Below, piece after piece: positions 11,401-22,038 of a stretch of DNA of 26,648 nt. Both the position numbers and the translations under genes were made by a program. The notes under the pieces were generated by a model. It was not told where the DNA came from, did no database searches, and saw only the letters and a program-made list of their open reading frames with translations. Source of the stretch: Mucidula mucida (Eukaryota; Basidiomycota; Agaricomycetes; Agaricales; Physalacriaceae); assembly GCA_015501055.1 (NCBI GenBank), contig JADNYV010000468.1:1-26648 (forward strand), given 5' to 3'. How positions within the stretch are numbered: position 1 is the first letter of the stretch; each line of letters starts with the position of its first letter.

Positions 11401-13168
11401 TCAAAAGCTGTCATTTAAGAGCTTTTCAGATCGTAATCTTGTTCGCAGTTGTATTATCAAAGACACCTAGCACATAATGGACATGCTTTACATATCTTAA
11501 GTTCATGAATTATGTGTTGCATTTGCTTAAGCGTTTTATGAGGCATTATTTATTCCTCATTCAGAAGACAAGTCATGCATCAAGATTTGGCTTCATTTGA
11601 AAGCGCTGAAATGGAAGGATATGTTGCAATATAAGTCCAAGTGGCTGTGGTGTCATTGTTGCTGTATGATCTCACCTCTAGAGACTCTTTATCCCTTGGT
11701 TCATGATGTTCTTCACACATGGGGCTCTCTAAAGGATGCAAAGACTGCTGCTCCGCTCTTCAATGCCGCTGCATAGTAAAAGGCTAAAAGCATCCTTGAA
11801 CTGATTCGCAATGAATATGTATCTAATCCTTTTGGAGTTCCTCTTTATTACTGCATTGGGCTTGATGCTCAAGCAGGTGATCTCTCAATCTACCATTGCT
11901 TTCGAGGTACCAATATAACTGAGAGTTGAGTTCATACTTATTTACGTGCACACTTATCAACCCAAAGCACGTCTGTTTGTTATATGGTTGCCTATCTCTT
12001 AAATTTTATCTTGCGGCATGATTTTCTAGTAAGTTTGTTTCCAGGCAACCAGTTAATGTCTTGCTTCAAGCTCACCTAAATTTTCTTTATAGGTTAGAAT
12101 ATTTAACTTAACCGATTAGAAATACACTAACCACAACTTTATCTGACTCTTGAACAAAATTCAAGAACTTGAGATTACCCTCTTCTACTATTACGTCAAC
12201 TGCAGTCCTGCACACCTTTCCTGAGTAAACAGAAATCTCTATTAAGCAACAACCAAAGAGATGGAAATCATACCGATTCCCGAGTCAGTGCGCATTGAGT
12301 CTTGCCTGCAGCCCTTTGTTTCTGGTGTTAATAGAAAGCAGAAACAGGCATACTTAACATAAATGCAGGGCACTCAAAAACCTGTTCTACCGGTTGCTAC
12401 TATTGCTGAGCAGAAGCTATTCAGCAAGCTCATGAGGACTCTCGCCCTAATTCTATACCACTTCTACCTCAGATGCAATTTGCGCAGATGCCGTCAAAAT
12501 TTGGAACTGTCTTGCAACACAAGTGATGTTTATTATAAGGTTTGTACTTTACTTTAGTTGTTCAAACAGCTTACCACATTTCATATTGGGGATTGGAAAA
12601 GTGCGGCTAATGCTTGGCAGTCTGTAGCACTTGTATTCACAAAGACGCAGCCTCTACAGAAGTGGTTACATGATTCTTGTTGGTCTAAACAAGTAAGTGC
12701 AACCACATTAACACCGCTACAGCCACACAAAGTGAATAAGGGTTTGTGTTTAGTGAAGAGCTCAACCACTATACTTGCAGGATCTTCTTCTGCACCGAGA
12801 ACATTGTCCTCAGCACCTATTGCATCCTCTTTTACAGCTGTCCCGGATCCCATATACATAGCAGAGACCTTGTCACCTCAGCAGTCCAATACAATGGACA
12901 CTATAACGGCACTGAGTCAAAAGCGTGTTTGAGATGCTCAGCCAGAGGTTATAAAGTAAAAAAACAAAAAACACGTACTCATGCGCGTTGCGGGCAAAGC
13001 AAGGATTGTAACAAGAAACAGGCTTGGTATAGGTGTCAGCACAGCTGTCAGGACTGTGACTCTTTAAGTGTGAGACAGTGTGCGAGTTGTGAATCTACTC
13101 ACCTCCTGCAACCATGTTGTAATCCTCAGCCCTTACCCACTGCGGCACGAAAGTGTATAGTATCATAG
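8405..13168 (+). pseudogene. Decayed DUF6729 / 3'-5' exonuclease family gene
   Basis: Successive plus-strand fragments line up, in order, with a multicopy agaricomycete family known to me as DUF6729 plus a 3'-5' exonuclease-like domain. They are: an AT-hook-like relic (PKGFKNKEKT, about 8460-8490); an acidic stretch (9020-9110); a DUF6729-like segment (FIPTFFIWDPAAIMSTGITC from about 9325, then VADTFRMQYLKQYD, then CTIDHSHQ). An intron with GTATGT, CTAAC and TTTAG follows (9938-9988), then KSHLQFEKTLKKM. The exonuclease part includes LIVGFNLK (10370-10394) and FVNDNLWQLAYDLL to IVERISNN (10620-10819). After that come SKWLWCHCCCMISPLETLYP (11638-11700), PLYYCIGLDAQAG (about 11840-11880) and a C-terminal Cys-rich zinc motif (CGQSKDCNKKQ...CQHSCQDC, 12990-13060). 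Stops and frameshifts interrupt all parts. In the exonuclease motif the expected acidic residues of GFDSEW read GFNLK-stop, each explained by one C-to-T or G-to-A change. The role of the family is unknown to me; it behaves like transposon cargo. The start and end are approximate. Confidence 0.72.
9938..9988 (+). other. Relic spliceosomal intron in the DUF6729 pseudogene
   Basis: The 51 nt segment begins GTATGT, contains a CTAAC branch-site-like element and ends TTTAG. It separates IDHSHQ from LAKHIFKLNG, which reads as continuous protein when the segment is removed. This supports a former functional, spliced gene on the plus strand. Confidence 0.6.
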
Positions 13169-15274
13169 TGTATCTAAAATCCATTAGTTCTCTCGCCTCT
13201 TAGTTTTAAAACTTCAACAGCTGACAGACTCACCTTTCTCATAATATAATGATCTACAGACGGGAGTAGCTAGCAACGCCAGCGCACCGGCAAAGGCCAG
13301 TGCTCCCATTTGTAATAAATCATCATCATTCACCGGAACACTACATTCATTATTTTCATGCCCGTTGCCAACCCCTGAGTAATTGCGCAAGGACTTCCAA
13401 CATGCATGATGCACCTCAACAATGTGCGAGGAGTGAGGAGGCAAAGACAGAGGATAAAGAGCGTAAGTTGATGACAAGGATTGTGCAAATGTAGATCAAT
13501 AATTGCACCACCAACAATAGCCGCCAAAGAGAGGAGAACATGAAACAGGAAGAAACAAGCATTGTGCGGGTCCAAGATGGCCCTTGGAGTAAAGTCAGAA
13601 TAAGGAAGCAGATCAAAGAGAGAAGGGATAAGTGATAACAGATCTACACACCTTTTAGGCCGGGACACATGCACTACACCATTCTGGCCGAATCTAAAGC
13701 CCCTCATTTCCTAGATGCTTCTAGTTGTTACCAATGTGTATTTGTAGAATGTTGTTGCATGTAGTTGTCCAAGGGCTTGCATAGCAGGGGCTAGTACCCC
13801 AATGAGATCTGGAAGGAAATACAATTGATTGCATTTGAGCGCACATTGTGACGTCGATGTTCCTTTTCAAAATAATTCCCGTTTGAGATTGCTATTTGAT
13901 TGGCAGCTCAAAGAATGAGTCCTCAGCAGTAAGTGCCATTTAATACCAATCCTAAAAGGAAAGTTTTACATAAATTTCCTAGTTGGTATCTGAAAGCGCG
14001 TCTTATAACAATATACACAGTTGTTCAGGCTTCATTTGGCCCTTGATACATCTAGCAAAGGCCCTACTCTACTTGGAATAAAGACTAGACCCATAAGTAG
14101 TCTATACCTTCCTCTTTCCTCTCTTCTTTTCTTTTTTCTTTTCTTTTTTGGATTTTCTTTAATTTCTTTTTATTGTGCCCACAACATCAGTATCCAGCCA
14201 CATCTGTTTATATTTTTATTCCTATTTTTAAAATTAATTTATTTTAAAAAGGTGTTATAGTTGAACTTATTGCACCTTCTGAAAAATTCACCTGTCCATT
14301 TGCAACTTTTAAATACTTGTAAGACAATAAGTTTAGTGGCAGTTCTAATGTATTTTTGTGTTTTAATCTTAACAATTCCATAAAGCTAATCTTTAGGGTT
14401 TTTTTCATTTTACAAGTCTGTTTTGTACTTGCCTTTGTTAATTACAATTTAAATCTCGTTTTTAATCATTGCTTTTGACAAGATAATGCATCTTTAGTCG
14501 CCGCAGCAGAATACTCATATTATAAAATTTAGCTCTTTAAACATTGGAGAAGTAATATTTACAAACTATATATTGAGATTAAATTCATTAAATTACTGTA
14601 TATTCCAAACTCCTTTTATTGAGTCCATTCCTCATCAGCCTCTTACATCCCTTAAATATTTTAAGCTTGCTTATTTTGTCTAGAATTATCTCTCTTTAAA
14701 TACTTATAAATTAGTTTTTTACAATTCTATGTTGTTCCTAAACCTTAGTCAGTCCTCTCATTTTGTTAGATCTTCCTCTTTTTTTATCTCCTTCTTTTTG
14801 CAGAAATGAGCATATTAATAAAGTGAATACATGAAAGCTTATTCAGGATTAATGCACAAATTAACATATTTCATGTTGTGCTTTCTGTTTGTTTTATTTC
14901 TTTTTTATGTTTAATATATATTTCTTGCAAGCAGTGAATGAGATTTATTTCTTTGCTTACTTGCAGATACATCTATTTACTTTATTACAGTTTTTTTACT
15001 TACTATTTATAGTTTTTGTCTCTTTATATATTATTCAGTTTCTTATTTACTTTGTCTAAATATTTTTTTATACTACTTTGCAATTTCTTACCTATATAAT
15101 TATTATATACTGCTGTGATTAGTTGAGTGTGTCTTTTTAAAACATCCAAGAATTAATTTCTCATAATATTATTTTATTCCTAAATCTTAAGTAGTTTTTC
15201 ATCTTGTCAGATCTCCCTGCTAAGATAGGTAATTTAGACTTGAGGGCCTATCTATAGTGTCTGACATAATCACA
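13169..15274. other. AT-rich stretch with one unexplained minus-strand ORF
   Basis: Mostly AT-rich sequence, including a long pyrimidine tract (about 14100-14165). The less AT-rich part holds a 125-codon minus-strand ORF (13330-13707, beginning MRGFRFGQNGVVHVSRPKR) with hydrophobic segments. I cannot assign it, and an antisense reading of some repeat is possible. The stretch ends where retroelement homology starts abruptly near 15275. Confidence 0.5.
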
Positions 15275-15404
15275 TGTAAGTGGAAGAGATGCTCGAAGGC
15301 GTTTTAGATTGTGATAGTACATTAGTAGTAAATACATAACCGCACTTAAAGCATGGTGGTGGTGGTACAGCGTCTGATTCACGCTTCAACAACTTAGGCT
15401 TCAT
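15275..15404 (-). pseudogene. RT ORF N-terminal remnant, copy C
   Basis: About 43 codons of the Ser/Pro-rich start of the RT ORF (from the Met overlapping the gag stop, CAT at 15402-15404). It is truncated by the junction with AT-rich DNA near 15275. No catalytic motif is included. Confidence 0.7.
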
Positions 15405-16742
15405 CAGCGCCGCCTGAACTCGCTTCTGAACGAGCGACTGCTCGTTTGGCTTCGAGGAGGATGAGGCAGGCTGGTTGGCTCTTGGCTGTGTGCTTTCCTC
15501 CGCACTCACTGCAAGAACCGTGAAGACGGCCTGCGGAGCACGGAGATGAGCATTTACCCAGATTCCAATTCTGGCAAACAACGCGACGACGCGTCGCAGA
15601 CTGTGAGCTGCCAGAGTCAGAGGACCGCTTGCGAGGATTTGCTCCCTCAGAGGTGCGCAACATCTCAGAGAGAAGAGGAAGCTGGAGCGCAGTGCAATCA
15701 TCGAGATGGAAAGGAGAGTTAGCATAGCGAATGCGAGTCTCCTTATCACAGCGAATAGGGAACACTGGATTCGAGGGTGTAGCGCGAAACAGCTCAATGA
15801 TGAGCGCGCGGTAACCCCGGAGTTCGTCCTTGCGGTGAGGGTAGATGAGCCCAACACCGGTGGCATACGCATTGAAGACGCGTGTCCACTCGGACTCTTG
15901 GGTGAGGGTGCGGCGAGCAGTGGACTGGTCCTTGCGCATGATGACGTAGCCACCGGCAAAGTCCTTGGTGTCCTCCTGCTGATTTGTGCCAGAGTGAATG
16001 GAGGCAAAGAGCTTCTCAAAATCCACATACTGCTCTAGCACAATGGAGCGCCAGAAGGAGCGCGCAAATGGATCATGGAGTGACTGCATCTGACATGCAT
16101 TGATGATAGCGTTGATGTCCTTCTCAGTAGTGAGGAGACGTCGAATGCGCTGAGTCTCCTCGATATGAGGAGTGAGGTTGGAGGGAGCTGCAAGCTGCGC
16201 AAGATGCGGAGCTGCAGCGAGACTGAAGCAGAGATGCCGGACGGAGTAGACTCTGCTCCAAGGAGCCTAGAGAGCAACAAGCTGATAACGGACCAGCCAC
16301 GGGTCCGGCGGCTGAAGCGGGCTGCGCGGCAGGCGCTGTAGCAGCAGCAGCATTGAGCTGCGCTGCGAACGCGGCCCAAGCGGCCTCTTCAACGGCATGC
16401 CTTCGCGCCTCTTCATCCAGCTCTGTTGGAATGTAGCATCGCGCTTAGGAGTCCTATCGTGCTCGGAGCCTTGTCCGGCTTCTTGCGCTGTTCAATGATT
16501 TGGGCGACTTGTTCGATATAGTTGTCCATTTCGCCAGCAGACGCGCCGGTTTTGCGGGCAAGCTGCAAGAACTCGCCTTGGGATTTGATAGACCCATCCG
16601 CAAACCGCTTGACGAGGTCCTGAAGCTGCTCAGCGCGCAATCGAATCGCTTCGCGCTCGTCTGGATCCTGATCATAGGGCGAATGGGGGTGAGGAGGTGA
16701 ATGATTGCGAGAGATACCATCGAGCTCGTCAACATCAGACAT
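15394..16742 (-). pseudogene. gag-like ORF, copy C, several frameshifts, zinc region intact
   Basis: Starts at the ATG at 16742 with the same MSDVDELDG start as the other copies and ends at the stop 15394-15396. Relative to copy B it has one-base deletions near 16470 (GGGAG to GGAG), 16423, 16277 and 16218, which break the N-terminal half. The C-terminal 231 codons from the Met at 16089 are open. They contain the Cys/His cluster: Cys residues in CQNWNLGKCSSPC, a His in GRLH, then CSECGGKH and a final Cys. Several differences from copy B are CpG to TpG or CpA transitions. No function is expected beyond a possible truncated zinc protein. Confidence 0.8.
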
Positions 16743-17932
16743 GATCCGCTTCCTGGTTCAGGAACGTTGTCAGCAGAATGTGCACCTAAGGCTGTCTGCG
16801 CAGGCTTCTCGCCCTCTTGCTGCCTTTTGGCCAGTCTAACACTCAGAACACGAATGCCCTCGCAAAGAGAACACCCAGGTTGTAAGCGAATAGAGGGCGC
16901 CTGAGCTGGGTACCGACCATCCTTAACCAAGCCTATCGGAAACACTCAGAGAGCGAACTCGTCTATCAATCAGCGCCCTGATTTACACTCCTTGGTAGGA
17001 GTCAGGCACACACTGTACAACCGGGTGTTGAACGTGGTCGCAAGCACAGGTTGAGCTGTACCACTGATCGACGATGACAAGGAAGTACAAGGAGGATACC
17101 GAGTCCAGGGAGGATAGCACGCTGAGCGGAGTAATGAGCTCGATAAGCGGTGGTGAGCCGCTTGGAGAGGGATGTGTGGTGTAGCCACAGGGAAAGGACA
17201 CAAAAATGCGGAGCTAACTGTGACCAGAAAATAGCAAGGAAGCAAACCTGTGACCAGATAGCCACAGAATGTCCTTGAGAAGGAGTCCTTTGGAAAGGAA
17301 TGGGTATCTGGGCACAAAATGGGCATCAGCTCTGAAGAGCTGGATGTGAGACATTGGCACATACTGGAAGCAGGGAGAGCAGCGGGAGCGCTAGCGCTCT
17401 GGGGCCGGAGCGGACACTTCCAATAGGGTTCTAGGGTGCCAGTACATCAGTCCTGAGCAGGAGGACCGAGTAGAGCGAGTGGTGCTTGCCTGGGAGAGCA
17501 AAAGTGTGAATTCCCTCAAAATGGGCACTTTGCACCTGTCTGGACTGGTTTTGGGCTGGGTAGGCGGCTTCAGACAGTGCTCTAGAGGTGTATGGCATCA
17601 GTCCTGAGCAAGAGGACCAGAGGAATCACAAACTGCTTGTCTCTGTGAGATGATGATGGTAAGAGACAAAGAGGCAGAGTGTGTGAACTCTTGCCTAAAC
17701 CTCCCAGGGCGCCCTGTGAGTGGCCTCTGTTGTTACTACAACACCAGACACAGGCTGGGTAAGTCCAGGAAGAGCCCAGAGAGTGGGCTGGCTGCAGTAG
17801 GAGCAGCAGAGAGCGAACATGATACAGCTTTAGAGTGAAATGAGTGTTTGACTTGATTTAAGCTGTCTCATTAAACTCCCTTGAGTAGGAAGTTGGGTAA
17901 AGGGGTAAGGAGGGGTGTGGAGTGTGCAGAGG
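16743..17932 (-). repeat. 5' leader of retroelement, copy C (outer part, up to MULE)
   Basis: Homologous to 2996-4207 of copy B. It keeps the palindrome GAGCGCTAGCGCTC (17386-17399). Around 17229-17250 about 60 bases of the other copies are replaced by a shorter unrelated sequence, so the leader ORF of copies B and D is not preserved. It ends with the MULE target duplication GTGCAGAGG (17924-17932) and resumes at 21986. Confidence 0.75.
17924..17932 (+). repeat. Left 9 bp target-site duplication of the MULE
   Basis: GTGCAGAGG lies immediately before the left terminal inverted repeat and is repeated at 21986-21994 after the right one. The uninterrupted site is present once in copy B (around 4201-4209) and once, reversed, in copy D (around 22140). 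Nine bases is the usual MULE duplication length. Confidence 0.95.
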
Positions 17933-18145
17933 AGGAAATGCAATTGACCCACCAGGTTTTCCGCTGACGTCATTGATCGGCACCGGTCCCGTGGTAGCCG
18001 GACGCACACGTTCAAGTCTGTCGTTGTGAATACTGTTCGCCGATGATTTTTGGTAGTTAAAGAAAGTGTATTATATTTAACTGTGAGGTATATATTGCAT
18101 AATAGGATACTGTGATGACCTTTCCCCGTTCATCTCAGCCAACGG
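17933..18145 (+). repeat. MULE left terminal inverted repeat (213 bp)
   Basis: Matches the reverse complement of 21773-21985 over its whole length with only a few differences: for example, AGTATATA on the right corresponds to TATATTGC on the left. The inner end is CCAACGG. It contains TATATA-like AT stretches that may serve as promoter sequence. Confidence 0.92.
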
Positions 18146-18508
18146 TGCACCTCTTAAAGATGTGATCCCAGCTCACGCGTCTGCTTCCTAATCTGGACTT
18201 GCATCAAACCTTCGCGTCAATGGCACCAAGTCCCATTTGAACGCGGACGTTGACCGACTACTATAAAACCAAATGTAATCTACTCACTTCAATGAATTCT
18301 GTTGGCTCTAGATGTCGTTTCCCCGGGAAACTGCTGTGTAACCCATTGTGTGCGCCATCTGCCGCCTCTCCTCCTTGCTTCCGCACTCTGCCCAAGTCGT
18401 TGGACGAATACTTCCATGCTCAAACTGCCGAATGTCCTGGACAAAATCCTCTGCATCCTTGCCCAACCTTCTACGCTTGATGCTGTTGAACCAGATACCG
18501 TTCCAAAA
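18146..18508 (-). other. MULE 3' flank of transposase gene
   Basis: About 360 bases between the transposase stop and the left terminal repeat. I see no second gene and no clear polyadenylation signal. Small open frames here are not supported by any motif. Confidence 0.5.
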
Positions 18509-21500
18509 CTATGCCTGCTCTCGGATGATTCGAGCCGCTTCCTCCAGCTTATCAGCACGCGCAAGCATTTCCTGAATCGTGTCGTCGGTCTGGAATAATC
18601 AGACATGAACGGACTGATGAGTTGATCACTTACCTCCTCCTCAATCTGATCTTGTTCATAGTGGATTGGCGATGTCGCTTGATTAGCTTCAGGACTGTCA
18701 AAGTCTGAATCACTGAGCTTGATGGGATCCGAACGCGTTCCGGCCGCACAATCCGTTGCATCCACCTCTCCAGGAACGTCTCCATCCCCTTCAAGACGCC
18801 GGCGCTTCCCCAGAACGGTACTTGTCTTCAAAACGGTGCTCCATTCCTTTTTATTCCTGAGCATACTTTGGTCGCCGGTCCATATCTGATCATCGCCATC
18901 CGTGATTGTCCCATCCTCCATATTGATGTCTTCCTGAAGCTCTGGGTGTTGGTACAGGGGCATAACGCGTCGACGGACAACCTGAGTCCAAAACTTCGGC
19001 GATGGATCTGGAACGGCATGCACAAGGTGCTTGCAGAGGTGGTGTTCATGGTACATCTGTGATCCACATCGGCAGGTCCAGGACTCTACATCGGTATGGT
19101 ATTCCTCCAGCGACTCCGGGCGGACGACCTTGCTTTTCAACAGCTTCCACTGAGCCTTGAAACAAATTTGGAATGGAGTGAGAGGCTTAGACCGCCCGAG
19201 ACGGAATTCCTGCGCGTGTAAGTCCATTTTTGACATGTAGGAAGGAGTGACGTCGTAAATGAGGATGTAGACCAGATGGTCCAGTCGAGGATGAAGGAGA
19301 TAATGGAGCTGATTATGCTTCAATTGCTTGAAGAAGTTCTCAGCAATCATAGTCGTGCGAAGCCGCGTTACGTATGGTGTGGTCGAGCGCGCCCAGAGTT
19401 TCCACATTGTTGGACAATACCACGAGTTCCACATGTAGGCCCATACCTCTCGTAGCCCTCGTTGAAAACAGAAGCTATACATATCATGAACAGCCTGCCA
19501 CTGGATGACCTCTGCCGATTGCGTTGTTCCATCATGTCGTGGGAATACTGGATGCTGGCAGAAGTGTTTTGTGAAGAGATGAAGAAGAGGTTTTCGATGC
19601 CAGGCAGGGCAGAATGTGTATGTGGGATCTCTGGTCGCTGTTTCACCCGCCTCAAACATCCAATCCATCCTCCTGATCCTGTTCGATGTCATCAAGACCA
19701 TCAATGATATCGTTGAGGTCGCCCGACTCCGAGTCGAGATCCTCTTCAACATCCTCGGAAGAAGAACCGGACCCTTCTTGCAGCATTTCACGCGCTCTAT
19801 ATTCCCGAACGGCTTCTCCATTGAGGCGAAGCATGATTGGTGCGTGTACCGGTGCCGTATCCTGTAGAACACCGTTAAGTCGCACCGTGACTCGAGGAAT
19901 AGGCGCTGGCGCGACATATAGATTCTAAAAACTGTCTGTTAGCCTTGAACGAAATAAGAATTACTAAACTTACTACTGTATCAGCCGGATTCATCTGCGC
20001 AATGGGAAGAAACTTTGGATTAATAAAACTATACTCCCGATGTGCCTTCACTGCATCGTAGGGAGCCGGTTGCCGACGCAGAATGGCCAAGCGTGTCTTG
20101 ATAGCGCGGAGGCAATGCCAAAAGCATAGCTGATGCTTAGCATCTGGAAACCAACGAATGAATGAGTTGATCTCTGTCCGATCCTTGTCTGTAAGCGTGG
20201 CAATGACTTTCTGTAACCATTTTGAACGGAAGTACTCAAGCATGGCTTCAAGATACTTCTGTTTTCCATCTTCGCGTACAGTGTGGTTCACCTCCGACTG
20301 GATGAGAAGGTATCCAAGCGGACAACCAGAACCGTACACCTCGCCTAGCAGAACGAAAAGCTCGAACTTGTCTTTAGTTGTGTTCCCTAGTTGTGTTGTC
20401 GTCAGTACCCTCAAACAGATGCGCAAGAAAGGAACAACAACGAACAAGTAGAATCAAGTGCAATCTCACGGATTTTACCGCCCCATTGGCGCAGAGTCGG
20501 AGCAAGGGACCAGGATAGAGCTGTAAACCCATCTGAATCGTGTTGAGGTAAAGGAATGGGGTCAATCTCATAGAGACGTTGTTTCTGATCCGGCGAAGCC
20601 TTAAGTTTTGCAGCTTCCTCAATAAGTATCCGAGCTGATTTGACCTCGTCGTCATCGCGTTTCCATTTCCTGCTCGAGAGTTCTGACCAGATGGAATAAA
20701 TTGCTTTGCGGCTGTATGATGCAGGCGGGCCGAACTTCTTGAGAATCATATCCCAAATCTAGTCCAAGCCTTGTCAGTCAAGTAGTATAAGTGCTCAATA
20801 AAGAACGAACTTGTCCGGGACGCATCTCCACATTGTCATGAACAAATTTCTTCACCTCATTGGGTATGTCAATGTGCCAGTAGGGTGCATGATCTTCTTC
20901 GTGTTTGAGCCGAACCAGTACATCATTTGCGCCTTCGGAGATGGTAATGAAGAGCCACCCATGGCAGTCAAAACTGTCCATCTGTATCTTGTTGTGGCGG
21001 TGCTCAGTTGATGAGGTCTTCTTTGGCTTATGCTGGCGGTTGCATTGTTGCGAGCAGTTGTACTTAAATCGCGTCGTTGGAGTTCGTTTATGTTCATACT
21101 GTGATTGGTAGCTAGACATATACATAAGTCTAAGATGTATAATAAAGAACACTAAGACGTACATGAACCGGTACTTCATCTCTTTCCAAATGAGCTCAGA
21201 CAGCATATCTGACTTTTCTCGCAGGCTTGAACCGTGGATTGACGCAATATTCACGCATGCAGTGATGGATACGACATGATCCTGAGCCCTTACGATGGAT
21301 AGGAACTGCTCCAGGGCAATTTTGGTTAGATCAAGGTATGCGGACGCGTCGTCTTCCTCCTCCGAGTCGCGTGAGTCCGGAGTAACACCATCAGCCGGAG
21401 GATTGGTCGCGTTCTGCGCAGTCCGCGTGGATTGTGGTTGAGAAGCATTCTCCTTTTTAAGATATTAGTAGGAAACTGCAGTGGTTTAAGGTAACCAGCC

Positions 21501-21643
21501 TTGTTTTTCGCAGCCCGTGCTTTTTGCTTCTTCTCCAGGCATACAATACAGTTTTTGCTATAGCCATCACGTTGACGTTTGAACTCGGACATTGGCTTCG
21601 GGCGTCCATGACACGTTCCACAGACTTGGGTCTTGGGCTCCAT
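18509..21643 (-). pseudogene. MULE transposase, seven exons, one frameshift
   Basis: DDE transposase expected to cut and rejoin the element ends in the nucleus. My exons are 21643-21500, 21452-21163, 21111-20811, 20758-20446, 20386-19974, 19924-18634 and 18589-18509, about 943 residues. The first four GT introns (51, 52, 59, 49 nt) and the last (44 nt) keep phase. Intron 1 (21453-21499) keeps phase only with a GC donor. Domains: an N-terminal zinc region (CGTCHGRPKPMSEF...CIVC, residues 8-35); a DNA-binding region with C.QQC.RQH; the first catalytic Asp in ALDSTW (about residue 347); a second in TLTDKDRTEINSF (about 416-418) followed by CFWH; an acidic Ser/Asp linker (exon 6 start); and a catalytic Glu in MIAENFFKQLKH. 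A SWIM zinc finger follows (CRC...LCKH, about 19030-19078), then a C-terminal helix (TIQEMLARADKLEEAARII). Exon 6 is 1,291 nt, one base out of phase: the acidic linker runs into a TGA at 19652-19654 while DWMFEAGET continues in the next frame. This is either a real inactivating change or an error. Family identity is firm. Confidence 0.88.
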
Positions 21644-21700
21644 GTGGGGAAAGAAGGCAGATTCGCGAACAAGACGCGTCGAGAGAAAGGTACCGTGATG

Positions 21701-21720
21701 CTTTATTATGTAAGTCCAAT
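21701..21720 (-). promoter_or_regulatory. Possible transposase core promoter (CCAAT and TATA-like)
   Basis: Upstream of the start at 21643, the minus strand carries CATAATAAAG (complement of 21701-21709). Just beyond it is an inverted CCAAT (21716-21720 on the plus strand). The spacing of about 60-75 bases to the ATG is plausible for a short fungal leader. This is motif reading only. Confidence 0.35.
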
Positions 21721-21772
21721 CAGAAACGAAGCCCAAGTCCAACTCAAGTCAGTGATGCAGCTCAAAGATCAG

Positions 21773-21985
21773 CCGTTGGCTGAGATGAACGGGGAAAGGT
21801 CATCACAGTGTCCTATTATGCAGTATATACCTCACAGTTAAATATAACATACTTTCTTTAACTACCAAAAATTGTCGGCGAACAGTATTCACGACGACAG
21901 ACTTGAACACGTGCGTCCGGCTACCACGGGACCGGTGCCGATCAATGACGTCAGCGGAAAACCTGGTGGGTCAATTGCATTTCCT
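21773..21985 (-). repeat. MULE right terminal inverted repeat (213 bp)
   Basis: Reverse complement of 17933-18145, ending GCATTTCCT next to the duplication GTGCAGAGG. It lies about 130 bases upstream of the transposase start, so it probably contains upstream promoter elements as in other MULEs. Confidence 0.92.
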
Positions 21986-22038
21986 GTGCAGAGGCCTCTG
22001 AAAACGCTCCCTACCCTCGGAATCCGCGTTTACATCGA
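21986..22038 (-). repeat. 5' terminus of retroelement copy C (inner part, after MULE)
   Basis: Begins with the right target duplication GTGCAGAGG (21986-21994) and continues the copy C leader to the element's exact 5' terminus (TCGATGTAAACGCGG on the minus strand, ending at 22038). It is followed without gap by an RT fragment in plus orientation. Confidence 0.85.

Larger units (their letters stand above)
17933..21985 (-). mobile_element. Mutator-like (MULE) DNA transposon, complete
   Basis: A 4,053 bp element bounded by a 9 bp duplication and long terminal inverted repeats beginning AGGAAATGCAATTGACCC. It contains a single recognisable gene, a multi-exon transposase on the minus strand (18509-21643). 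It inserted into the 5' leader of retroelement copy C, next to the palindrome CAGAGGCCTCTG, and interrupts nothing that looks translated. The repeats are close to identical, so it is a fairly recent arrival. One frameshift in exon 6 makes this copy probably non-autonomous unless it is a sequence error. Confidence 0.95.

Noticed and set aside
5808..15252. GATAGGCCC at 5808-5816 and its reverse complement at 15244-15252, as possible inverted ends of the AT-rich island
   Set aside because: Only nine bases match and the flanks diverge at once; the first copy is shared with the retroelement tail at 1135-1142, so it belongs to that element.
18302..18598. Plus-strand ORFs opposite the 3' end of the transposase (18250-18600, 19462-19867, 20158-20451)
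   Set aside because: They lie antisense to recognised transposase exons and carry no motif.
19640..19700. An additional intron to explain the frame change in MULE exon 6
   Set aside because: No GT or GC donor and AG acceptor pair with a branch site in this interval restores the frame; a small indel is simpler.
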